Shown: positions 48,731-61,800 of the stretch, piece by piece
Layout: each line of letters starts with the position of its first letter
Position numbering within the stretch: the stretch's first letter is position 1
DNA from: Litoditis marina
Lineage: Eukaryota > Nematoda > Chromadorea > Rhabditida > Rhabditidae
Assembly: GCA_964036275.1 (NCBI GenBank)
Contig: OZ038438.1
Location: 372,001 to 436,000, forward strand
Length of the DNA stretch: 64,000 nt
Reading direction: 5' to 3'
Notes under the pieces: model-generated
What the model saw: the letters and a program-made list of their open reading frames with translations, nothing else
Told to the model about the DNA's origin: nothing
Databases searched by the model: none
Translations under genes and position numbers: made by a program

Positions 48731-49872
48731 TCTGCTTCCCTATTCCCTCATTATCTTAGTCATGTGCTCTTGTGCTGTGTATTTCATGTTTTGTCCCCAC
48801 TAGTTCTTGTTACGAAGTACCGATTATCTCCAAGACATGTTGTTCCAATTTTCTGGTAGGCCCACTTGCTTTATTTTATGTTCGAGTCAAGTTGTTCTTC
48901 TCCAGTAGCCGTTTTGGGGTCGATTCGACCTTCAGAGGGTTGAATATATTTTGAAAAGTAGTATATGTATGTATCTCTAGTAATCATTTCGTGATGAATA
49001 ATCAATACCGTTTCAACAATGTACACAGTTTACTGATAATAAACTAGATTAAGCATTTCTGGATGTTGTATTGGAGGGACACGGACGCAAAATTGTTGAA
49101 GAAGAATCTGTGGCACTGTTACCGGGCCCGCGAGAGCACTAATATGGGGTGAAACAAGAAATATTTCACCAGTTATTCTTATCTCCACAGACTGCAGACG
49201 CCGGATAGGGTTTGTAATTGTTTAAAACTTTATTAGAATGGCTCAAAATCATCAGGGTCAGGATATTTGATTAACGAAAGCTGGAACGGTGTATAATCGT
49301 GTGAAACGGGGATTTTGGGAAGATCGTAATTCTGAGGTTAGTTTCAGCTTGACGTTCGGTCGCTTTTGGTAGGTGTAAACATCCAACTTCGAGATTTGAT
49401 ATGACACCGACGTATTCGTCACTTACTTCCTCTCGAAAACTCCGGCCAGTCTGGTGGCAATTGGATATAATTGTTCTGGAGAGATATAAACGTACTTCAT
49501 GTCCTGTTTGTATTCTCATACAGATAAAATTCATTGTATGACCAATAATTTATTCTAGTTTAACAATAAATAACGATAATAAATAAATGGAATTTGCATA
49601 GATCTTGATTATCTGAAGGGTCTCTGGTATGTGGGAAGTAAGAGGGTCACACGATGACTAGAAATTTGAATAGACTCTGATAGTACCAATTCGATAAAAG
49701 CCCTCACCGGATGAAAAGAGTTAAATAAATCTTGGAGCGTTGGAGTTCGAAAAAGCTCCATTTATGTACAAATACAGAGAACCAAAACAAGAAATAAAGG
49801 AATCGAGATACTACATTACAGGTAGTTCTACAGATTAGTGGCACACACAACTATTTGGCATATCCCGTCATT
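48731..49872. other. Convergent 3' region of LAPTM4-like and tomosyn genes
   Basis: Holds the 3' flanks of both genes. AATAAA at 49038-49043 (plus) fits the LAPTM4-like gene. TTTATT at 49549-49554 (AATAAA on minus) fits tomosyn about 320 bases after its stop. No other gene was seen. Confidence 0.55.
49038..49043 (+). terminator. Poly(A) signal candidate of the LAPTM4-like gene
   Basis: AATAAA about 310 bases after the stop at 48730, with no earlier AATAAA seen on the plus strand. Confidence 0.55.
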
Positions 49873-52800
49873 TCAGAAATTATACCATTTCTTCTTCTCA
49901 TATTTCTCGACAAGTTTCCCTGATCGGGAAGCCATATTCATAGCGCTGTTCTTCAGATTTTCGGTGGCGTCAGTCACCGCATTCAGCTTTTCTCCACGTT
50001 CACTTAGATTCTGAAGAAAGAAAGAAATATATACAATTTATAAATACTATACAGTAAAACAATTGATGAGATGTTGAGAAAACAATTTATGCTTTTTTCA
50101 AGTGCCAATCAGCTCTAAAATCATCGTTTACCAGTTTTCAATTTGTATATGACCAACTAACTGTCACTAACTGCATTGACAAATGGCGATTTTTATACAC
50201 TGCTTCATTGTGCAATTTAACTTCACCCCTAATCCATCTCTCTCTAAAAAAAAACTATAATTTTGTATGACCGCGTATGGGATCTTTCATTGCTTCAAGT
50301 AAGACCGCATTTATACTCCTAACCTCGACGTTTGATGTCGACGTAAAACCATTATTTAATGCGTATTGATTCAGGGCGGCGTTAACGCCAACTAAATCGA
50401 TACGCATGTTTTCATCACTATCAACGCAAAAAGTATGAATTGGGCCTAGGATACGTATCTGACCTGTAGGGCCATCTGAGCGGCCTGTCCGGCGGAAACG
50501 CCTCCAGCCTGCGCCCTCTCCATATTGGCCGACGGACCCGGGATGGTGCGGGCCACAGATCGCATGCCCCCGCCCATCAGAGGATTCTTCTCTTTATCGC
50601 CGGTCACTAAACACAGATCGATTGCAATAATAATCAAGTTCCACTTTTATTCGTCACATCACAATGTTACTAATCTTCCCACCATATATTCAAGAAAAGA
50701 ATGGGATCAGACGCGAAACGAATTATAAGAATATTTGCATGGAGCGCTCGATGAGTTGTATTTGATCATTGCTAGTTTTTTTAGCTTTGAAACGACGACC
50801 TTTTTACCAAAACTAAAAAGAGTAAGCGATGTGGATACTATGTTGATTTGGAAGACTATGATGATGCCGAACATATAAACCTATAAACTCACATATGACG
50901 TCAATCTCCGAGCTGTCAGACTGCCTGGGAGTACTTCCGAATATGCTGGACACTCCTTTCAGGAAAGACGTATTTTTGGGCGGTTCCGGCATATCACATG
51001 GCACAAACAGTTCGCCCAGTGAATCCGCAGTTTGTTCGGCTAACTCAGAACACACGGTATATTTCTCCAACTGAAACAAAATTTTATCGAGTCCAGAATC
51101 CACTATGAACAATGAACACCGTTCTTTAACAACTATCGCTCAAACTGATGACCAAATCATTAACAGTATAATCTTAAGATGTACATTTACAACATCCAAT
51201 AGGTGTATGTCATAGAGCCCATCGTGAGCTCCTGTGCATACGAATAACACCCAGTTGTGTTAACCCACCTCACTAGGAGAAGTCATGCACACTACCAGTC
51301 CATGTTCCGAAAATGACGTTTTTTGACAGATACTGAAAAATCGAATATATTCGTTGTTCTTATAGAGCATAAGCAATACGAAATAAGTTTAATAAACCTC
51401 ACCCAATACAGTCTCGAAATGGACTCAATAACCATTCCATCTATGAAACGAAGCGAAAATGAAGCAGGGAAAGTGTTTGACACGTTACTATGATTCACGT
51501 AAAACTGACGAGTTTAAAACGTGAAATCTAGTAAACAAGAATAGCACGAGCAGTTTGTCACGTATGCCGATATACTAATCGAAGGCAGTCAGATTAAAAG
51601 ATGCGAAACCCATCAGTTAACGTATATATGCTAATCTTATAGCAGTAAACGGATGAAACCGAGCATTCTGCATCTCCACAATGAATTATCGTTCAACGTT
51701 CTACGATACAGCGTCTTCTCCCAGCTTAAAGGGGGGGGGGGGGGCAGCATAGAAAGCTAGTTTAGGTACCCCGGGGTACCTGAGCTTAACGGTGCGCGTG
51801 CCAGAACAGGCTAAAACATGTGAACCGTATGCAGATTAGGGTCGTTAGTTTGGATTAAACATTGTATGTTTCGGTTTTTCTTGAGCAGCTCTTTCATACT
51901 AACTTTTCTCTCTGTCCCTCTTTGAATAGACGGGATGTAGATAGAAAAAGAGAAAACTGACGGATCTTCCACATCGACCGAATGGGGCAGTAGGGGAGTT
52001 TGTAGAAGGATGCGCAGGTTGGGCAGAGAGAGAACCAGCATCTGGCCGGCGGCCGTCAGACACATCAGCACCGGATGACCGCGCACGTGGGAGGCGTGCG
52101 CCTGAGGCAACAAGTCATCTTCACACAGACACCACTAAGGTCCGATTACTTCACAAAAATTGTTCGTTTTTAGTTTTGAATACGTGAGAGTTAATGATTT
52201 TGCATCGAAAATAGACAAATGTTCTCGTTTTCGGGGAAAAGTAGCCCGTTTCTCGCTTTTTCTAGCTACTCGGACAACCCTACTCCGGTATGTCTTCAGC
52301 TAATTAGCGCATAGGGAACAACAGTTAAATTAAATTATAACAGTGTTTTGCGTAACTGCGCACAACTGACGGTGCCCACAAGACCTATGGAGTTCATATG
52401 AAAGTTGCATTTAATGTCAGTTTGGGTGCAGTTGCGATATTGAGTTGAAGAAATGAATGAAATATAGCCAGGAAATAAGCATTAGCCACTCACCTTCACG
52501 ATGGGAATATCTTCACATTTGTAACAGAACAACTGGCTAAATGAAGGCAAGGCTATCACCTTCACTTCCAACTCTGCGACCACGATCAAGGTCTAAAAGT
52601 AAGTTACTCCTTCATACTTTTAAAACTTTTAAATATATTTTTCTGACACTTATGATACTCAAAACACACTAATATAAAAATTTGACTGAACATCGACAAA
52701 CAATAACAAAACTACGTATACCTGACAAACAAAGGACCACTATGACTTACAATGATAGCAAAGATCATCATATGTGACTGACCTGTAAAATATCCTCACT

Positions 52801-55800
52801 GTAGTCTACCGAATTCGAATATGATGGCGAGAGACTGGCCTTTGTCAATACCTGCAACAATATGAAAATTGAACACTGCATGAAAAAAAACAGTTTGTGT
52901 CCCGGCACGAATACAAACTACAGTGAGTAGGCAACTGAAAGAAGGAACCAAAATAGCCCATGCCTAACCTTATTAGTGACAGTTTTCTCGGGACTGTCCG
53001 AATCTTTGCTCTCTCTCGAAGTGTCCTTGTATGATTCCGTTGCAGGACAGATCAGACAGAAATCTTGATCCATGAAAGTTTGCAGCAGGACTTGGCCTTT
53101 CAACTTCACCACGGTGCCTGAGAAAAATGAGTTGCGTGAGCTAAATCAAGTTGAAAATATTCGGATTACATGTGTAACAAATGGTAATGTAACCCAAATA
53201 TTTTCAATCTAAATCAGAACTGGACATCAAACACTACGGCATACGGTGCATGACATAACACATTTGACTGTACCATTGGGTTCTACAATATGCAAATCAA
53301 CTATCAACTCCATAAAACTCTACCTTCGAGAAACGAACCAAAATAGTAAATGATTATTTTCACCTAGAGATTACGAACATCAACTTACAAAAACCTTTTT
53401 TTGCTATTATGGCGTCTTTCCAACTGCTATTGCATAAGACTTAAAGTGAAAAAAACCATGAATATGAGGGTAGGAAGTGAATATATGAACAGGCTGGATA
53501 AATGCAGGTTGAATGAGAACAATGGAAAACACTAACATTCCAAGAAACTGATGCTTATCCTACTGTTAAGCATTATGTTAAGCATACACTATGACATATC
53601 AACAAAATAGTAATGCATGCGAAAAACGGAACTAGCTAGCCACACAATCTAGTGGCATCAATCTTCTACCAGGGAACCAAATCAGAATCTACAGTAGTCT
53701 ACTAATAACATACCTAGGGCCTTGGCAGATCGCAACACTCTCTTAGGAACTGAATAAATGTCTAAGTTGACAAAACCACTATTCAACAGTGTTCCTAACT
53801 GAATATAGCCAACCCAGCTGACACTTTAAACGCAGAATTAGTGAAGCAGAGACAAAGCGGTACAGTGTGGACAGAGAATAACGAATTACTAGATGATTAC
53901 CATAAAGCACCACTCGAAACAACGCTATACACAAACACGTCAAACCCCAAATTACGACACAAATATAAGCGGGAACTCTTTTCTCATTATAACTTACTTT
54001 CATCCAGGGCTGAAAAAATACAAATTACTCAGTTCGAATGATATATTGTAGCTTATTGATTCGCAACATAACATTGGTGCAGATACTACACCGGTTCAAT
54101 GAGAGACACTTTGTGGGCAGCAACTAACCAGAAGGCGCGACGACCACTGTGGAAACAAGGCGATCTTGTGGAAGTATCAGGTTGAGGGCTATCGTGGACC
54201 CGGCATTCGTACCCACCCACAGACAGGGCGCCGCTTTCGCATCTGGAAACACAAAGAGGTATTCTGATCCGCTGTCCACAACGCAATGTGGATTGACGAA
54301 GAAAACAACAGTATTCTACATCTTCAGCGATCTAATCTCAACAGCCAACTGCATGAAATCTCAACACAAGAAACTTATCTGACAGCTAGCAATACCGAAG
54401 CCTAACCGAAACTTTAAGAAACTTCTTCTTACTGTTTTCATTTTTTGCTACAGCCAATAAAAATCAACACTCTCGTTTCGTGGAAATTATGTTCTAGGAT
54501 GTAGTAGTTTGTGTGCAACCGACCGTTGCGCTTGGATGAAGAGTTGATGAAATGCAACGAAGTCACACTCTCACTGATGCCCAGTCGTTCCAGACTCTGG
54601 CAACTCGTGGAGGGTGAGCCGGCATTCTGACGACCGAGGGACGGCGAGTCACGCGGTGTATCTCCTAAACAAATCATCACTACGGCTGTACCAGGGTCTC
54701 TTCATACTTTTTGTCGGCAGCAGATTGATAGAGCAAACTATGATCAATACAGTACACACGATCGATAACTATACTTTGCTCGATGTATCTGTCGCAGACT
54801 AAAAAGTGTGAAGGGACCATAATCCAACAATGTCCATGTATGGGATACAACCGAATTGTCAGTTCGCGAGGTGTGTTTGCTAGTGGGTAAATGACAAATC
54901 ATCGTGGCAAAGGAATGTAAACAAATCACGTTCGCACTTAAATATCTAGAACAGAAAATGCATATAAAACCAGCGGAACAGATAAATGTGAGATTGTATA
55001 TTGAAGACGAACGGGAAGAGAACGATGGTGTACAATGGGGAGGTGAACAAGAGAAGAAATTACAAGATGGATCGAAAATGTATAAGTACAAGCTGTAATC
55101 TACATACATGATGAATGTTATGCTATCTAACTAGGTGATACCTCTGGGGCTTCCGTTAGAGCCCTGCTCGATGACAGAATGAGCCTTAAATAAGAGCGGT
55201 CTTCTGTCGAATGAGCGTTGTCTCGTATCAGTATTAAGCCGAATCAGACGATTCTCGCTTTGAGCGACAGGTGACTGAAAACATGGAGATATGTAGAGGA
55301 CAGACCGGGGATGAAACTGTCCCAGGGAAGACGAAACGACTACAATTGTAATTGTAAAAACAATCTTAACACATTAAACCACGACACACAACGAGTACAA
55401 TAGAATGAAAACATGAAAACACACGCAACTGAAAAATACATCCAATCACGATGATGAGAAACCTGACAGCTAAAGCAAACTGGTAATGGCCGGGAATCAT
55501 ACGATAAACGGTAGCGAGTGCGAAAAATCTCAACACGAACGAGCAAACACACCCACGCAATGAAAAAAACTACTATTCGTTGAGCAAGTATAGGAGGCAG
55601 TCTATGAAACGCACCCTTGGCCGTATCTTCCTCCGATATGTGTGTATGGAAGGAGAGACTTCTTGAGACGGGTTCTTTCTTCTTCGTCAGCCGTCTGATA
55701 ATGCCCCCCTTGACGGACTGGCTTCTGCCGGCCGGCCGATGCTCGTTGTCCGGCGGCTGTGTCCCCGCTGCCGGCGACGGCGTCCGGTTGTCCGCGTCCG

Positions 55801-58800
55801 GGCGGTCTGGGGTCGGCGAGTGCGCGTGGTACCGCTCCCGGATGGTCGCCGCCAGCTCCGACGTGTTCCTTCGAATGATGCCGACCATGCTGCGCGACTT
55901 TGTCGGCGACTTGCATCTAGCGCTAGGCTCCACCGTCAGAAAGTCTGATAATTCGTCCTCCTGAACAAAGCAAAAACTGCCCACAACACCTGACAAAACA
56001 TGCCAAGCAAAAGCAAACGGAAAACTATTAACAACACCACCAGCGGCAAAACTGAATCCATTCATACAAACCAATGCTGCCCTCGTTACGAGGAGCCACA
56101 TTAACCCAACTAAGCAACCGGTTGCAGAGAAAATCGAGCAATGCTAGGCTACGGCAACTGTCGCTGTTGTGCACAACAAAAGGATCGCTAAAACGGTGCA
56201 GAGTGAATATAACGAACAGTCGAACGTACGAATCTTTTCTTTGTTGCTCTTTTGCAATCAAAAAGATATAGCATTCGAATGCGTTCTCTTTTCGTTGCTG
56301 TAGATGCGAGAACAGTTGCCGACAGCCATTGAACCCAGGATAACAAAAAAGACGTACCTCCAGCGGACTTGACGCGTCACTTAGTTGGGTGCTGAGTTGG
56401 ATGGCTGGAGTGGGATCAGAGCCGTACAACTCGGAACTCGTCCACGCATAGATAAGGGCACATTGGGCGATGTCCACCAGGGCCAAACCACACGTAGTAC
56501 CTATATAGTTATCCATTATAAACTCCAATTGTACGACGGAAAACTAAATTAGACACATCAATAAACTCTCATCAAGAACGACAAATGAGAAAATCTGTAA
56601 GAAACTCGTCATAATCTCTTACCTATATAGGACAAGGAATGATAAAGTGAACAAAGTGGCCTACCCAGAGCGATAACTCCGTACGATGAATTGAGGGCGG
56701 TCGCGGTCACAGTATCGGACGAGGATGGAGAAGGCCATGGGACCAGACACGCGAGCTCCGGCTGACAGGGGAATCGATTAGTATCAACTGGGACACACAG
56801 TACAACCGTCGCCACACAACTTGGCCTCATTCACAGTTTTCAGATGGTATAAACAACAATTCAAATGAACATCGTGGGTCGTGCGAGCCACATGAAACAT
56901 CCAAGTCTTCACTGCAATCGTATAGCTTTTTCGAAGACTCTCTTCACGATAACATGTTAATCGATGCGTTAAGGAACCCCAAATACTTAATGATACTTTC
57001 CACAAGCTAACGTGATCAGGGAATAAACTAAACTGATAGAAGACTGAATAGGTGTAGGGTACCTGATAGCCAGCGGGGCGTTTCACTGGTGCTCCGCGCA
57101 CTTTGAAGGGAACGATTCGTTCGTCGCCCGAGGCGTCGCTAGTATCCGGACTGTGGGTCGAGTCGCGACTCATCACCTGCAAACAATGCGGTATCACGCT
57201 GAACACGCTTTCACGTCGATCATGGAATTAGTATGAAGGGAAAGTGTAAACTGGGCATGTTCTTCTATGCTCTGAGCGGTGTCCGTAACCTGGGCGTATT
57301 CTGAGCCCCACAACGGAAATGCGACAACAGATGGAAAAAGCCAGATGTCTAGTTGACGGCCCTGCTGCCATGCAACGTAGTCGTCCACAGAAACAGTATT
57401 GCTGGCCGGGTAGATCACGAGTGGTCAGTAATAGAAAAAGGTCATGCTGACAAAAAGTGAAAACAATAGCGCCCACACAATATAGATTGATATGAATATG
57501 GGGATAACAACACTGATATATTTGCAAATATGCATAACTCAAATAGCTGAGACGACATGGAGAATGATAAGGAGAAGCCGTGTCGGGACATATTTAGGAG
57601 ACGCTGTAATTTGAACGCATTTCGGTACAAGTCGTCTATTTTATCACTTTACTCGACGCCACCATAACCATAAGCAACCATAGATTTCGTACACCAACTG
57701 AATCCTAACCCAAATACAGTACACTCAACCTTGGTGATCGGAACACTTATGTATCATAATTTATGGTGCGAGAAATTATATAATAAACAATACCTTTTTC
57801 TGTCGTTTCATCTCTTTACTGGGAATAGTAACAGATCCGGGTCGTTCTTCCGTCACTGATGTAGTGGTAGACGATAATGAGGGAATATGAACCACCTGAA
57901 AACACACGAAATTCCAAACAAAGGCAAAAAGGGCATAACATGTGTCACTAAACCAGAACTGCCTCGTTAACATTGAAAATTTCCAATTTTGAGAAATAGC
58001 CATTGTTTTGTCATTGTTCTTGATGTCAATATTCCAATCTAAAGTGTTTCAAATCAGGAAGTTAAGAGAAAGCCATGTAATTTTGAATAGAAGTGTTCTT
58101 CTTCACCGCAACCTACCGCGATGGTATTCGTACTTTCCGACTTCGTGAACCGGAATAGGGTGACCTGTCCGGATACGCCAGCGGTGAGGAGTAAGCGGGA
58201 CTGTAATACTTATTTATAACAAAACCGGGGCATTGTTTTGTAATGGAAGAGCTTACAATCTACTACGACTTATCCCGCACGAACAGCAATCAATTCGGAA
58301 GAAAAGTTGTCCGAAAAACCAAAAAAAAGAAGAAGTTAAACCGGCTACTTTTTCGACAAAAAGGAGAACTACTTGTTTGATTATTTGTCATAATTTTTCG
58401 ACTATTTGTCATAATTTTCACGGGCTCAAGTCTAAACACACGTTTCGTCAAATAGTTGGATCTTACTGATATGTGATTGGAATCAATCGTCAATCAGCCA
58501 GAATGTGGTACTACCCACCTCGAGACACATCTCGATGCTCTTGACCGCGTGCGACACCTTGTCACTGCCATCCAACTCCTCCAGTCTCTCGAAATGGGTT
58601 CCAGTCTTCAATCGATACAGTATCTGAAGATGCTCACCAGACGCCTGCCAGAATCGAATGGTACCATCTTTATGGCTGAAAATAACAAGATGAATATACA
58701 AACAACGTTTGCCTTCTGATATTCAGGTAGTATGGTAATACAGTACTGATACCATAATCATATAATATTATATAGTAACCACACTTTATCGAGATGAATG

Positions 58801-61800
58801 GAAATCAGAATTGTACGCATATGTGAGGCTGACCCGGTAATGATGAGCTCCTGGTGTCCGGTCGCGCAATCCCGTCCGACACCACCATTAATCGGCCATT
58901 GCTGCAACGAATAGGTGAAGAAAAGAGAACCCAGATGCAATTTGTAAAAAGTGGGGGACCAGGAAGTGTGTGAGTTCTGTTCGGTTTCACCGTTTTCTGC
59001 AAAAAGTGAACAATACGATGTTGTGAATGAGTGTGCAACAAAAAAAGAACAATACATTTGTTTGCACAACGGTTCACAACGTTCTTAGGGGAAACCACTA
59101 TGCTCTTTTACGTTCAAGTTATACTTTGTATATTCTGTTTCTTGTGAATCGTTGTGCAAACAAATGTATTGTTCTTTTTTTGTTGCACACTCATTCACAA
59201 CATCGTATTGTTCACTTTTTGCAGAAAACGGTGAAACCGAACAGAACTCACACACTTCCTGGTCCCCCACTTTTTACAAATTGTTCTCTTTTTGCTAGTT
59301 GTACTAGTACAACCACTTCTAGAGTTGACTTAGAAAAACGATTTCTGAATAGTGGTGACTATAAAACATCCTGATATCTGAAAGTTCCAGGTTTTCAAAC
59401 GATGTGATCCTGAAATATTCAAAAAACAGCTTCTTTCCGCTTCCGTAATTGAAATCTGAGCATTGTGAAAAATCTGCGTCATTACAGTAAGAAAGTATTT
59501 TCTCCATTGGCGCGAACGGGCGCCAGCCATTGGCACCAGATACAGAACATGTTACTCTAATTAGTAACAAATAACTTGGAATGAATGGCCTCTACCAATT
59601 AGCACAATTTCCGACTGTTTTTTGATTCAGAAACCCTATTTTCAATTTTGGTGCCAATTGGCGGATAAAGTACCGTTTTGGCGCAGAATGTCGAAGAAAT
59701 GTTGGTACCCAAGTCGTATTCGTTAACTATGTTCATAGTTCGGACATCTGTGGAACATTTCGCTCGTTACCCTACAATCCTGGCTTTGTCTAATTTGGCG
59801 CCACTGGGCGCCAGCGTTTGGCGCCAAATATAAAGTTACTCTAATTGGTAACAAATAACTTGGAATGAATGACCTCGACCAATTAGCACAGTTTCCGACT
59901 GTTTTTTGATTCAGAAACCCTATTTTCAATTTTGGTGCCAATTGGCGGATAAAGTACCGTTTTGGCGCATAATGTCGAAGAAATGTTGGTACCCAAGCCG
60001 TATTCGTTAACTATGTTCATCGTTTGGACATCTGTGGAACATTTCGCTCGTTACCCTACAATCCTGGCATTGTTCTAATTTGGGGCTACTGGGCGCCAGC
60101 GTTTGGCGCCAAATATAAAGTTACTCTAATTGGTAACAAATAACTTGGAATGAATGACCTCGACCAATTAGCACAATTTTCGACTGTTTTTTTGGTTCAG
60201 AAACACTATTTTCAATTTTGGCGCCAATTGGCGGATAAATTACCGTTTTGGCGCAGAATGACGAAGAAATGTTGCTATCCAAGCCATATTCGTTAACTAT
60301 GACCATAGTTCGAACATCTGTGGAACATTTCGCTCGTTACCCTACTTGCATGGCGTTGTTCTAATTTGGCGCCACCGGGCGCCAGCGTTTGGCGCCAAAT
60401 ATAAATTACTCTAATTAGTAACAAAAAACTTGGAATGAATGGCCTCGACCAATTAGCACAATTTATGACTGTTTTTTGGTTCAGAAACCCTAATTTCAAT
60501 TTTGGCGCCAATTGGCGGATGAAGTACCGTTTTGGCGCAGAATGTCGAAGAAATGTTGGTATCCAAGCTGTATTCGTTAACTATGTTCATAGTTCGGACA
60601 TCTGTGAAACATTTCGCTCTTTACCTTACCTGCCCGGCGTTGTTCTAATTTGGCGCCACTGGGCGCCAGCGTTTGGCGCCAAATATGAACCATGACACCA
60701 AATTTTCAGAGAAGGCTGGGATTCACTAATCTAACCTCTGTGCAAAATTTCGGAGCATTTCATCCATGGGAACACATATTTTCCTGCTACTGGCGCCTAT
60801 TGGCGCCCGCGCCAAGCGCCAAACGAAACGTGACATCACCAAACTTCTTGGGCCGCGCTAACTTTGGGGTTTACACATGTGTGCCAAATTTCAGCCGAAT
60901 TGGTCCAGTAGTTAAAAAAATAATTTTCTATGCGGACATTGGACGAGCGACGAGGGACGAGGGACAACGGAAATTTTCATAACGACACGACAGCATAACT
61001 TTTTTCAACCTTGACCGATTTTCCTAATTTTTTCACACAACATGTATTCAATAGATATCTAGCTCTCTCTTTTTTTAAATTTCGAAAAAATGTTTTATTT
61101 GAAGACTTTTGTGGTTTGAAAGCCAAAAATGGGTGCGCAATGGCCAAACCAAACACAACTCACACGCAGCGCTTCGCGCTGCGCGCGATAGAGGACAGAT
61201 AGAGAAAGAGAGGAGAGAAATAGGGAGCGTAGAGGGAGGAAGAAGAAACAGAGAGATACGCACCCGATCGCTATATCCCTTTTTGCGTTGCTTGCATCCA
61301 ACGAGCGTGAGGGCGCCTATCAGATCGGAAGGACAATCAGAATAGTACTTGACACACGTGACGGGTGTGTCATGAAGATCCATGGCATGGGGAGATTCAA
61401 TCGACGGATAACTGAATCAAACGAAACATTTTATTCCGAAAAGAAGTTTCATAAAAGAAAAACTCATACAAAAATGTAATTCGCGCTTTGCTTAATGATA
61501 CCTACAGATACTGTTTCAAGTAATTATCTACGCGCAACTTTGCACAACTCAAATAATTTGATGTGTGAAGTGAACTGACCCCGGTGTGTTCAAATCAACC
61601 ACCATCAAGTCGTTCTTCAGTAGAATGGCAATGGCGTGCGGTTGCTGTGGACACGAATTGAAAGGGATCTATAATGACGGAAACTGAATGAAAAACTGCG
61701 TCAAGCAGCTCAACTGATCTGGTTGTGCTCATTCGGTGAAATCAGACAACCCAACCAACAACCACATATCAGTAAGATGTTAGTAACTATTACAAACTTA

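Noticed and set aside
55306..55316. 11-base microexon in the tomosyn linker that would repair the frame
   Set aside because: It would leave a 31-base intron, too short for animal splicing; the longer exon 55142-55339 solves the frame more simply.
55340..56101. 253-codon minus-strand ORF, the longest in the window
   Set aside because: It is an exon read through its splice sites: residues encoded by 55615-55960 belong to tomosyn; the rest is intron on both sides of a good acceptor (gttcag) and donor (gtgcgt).
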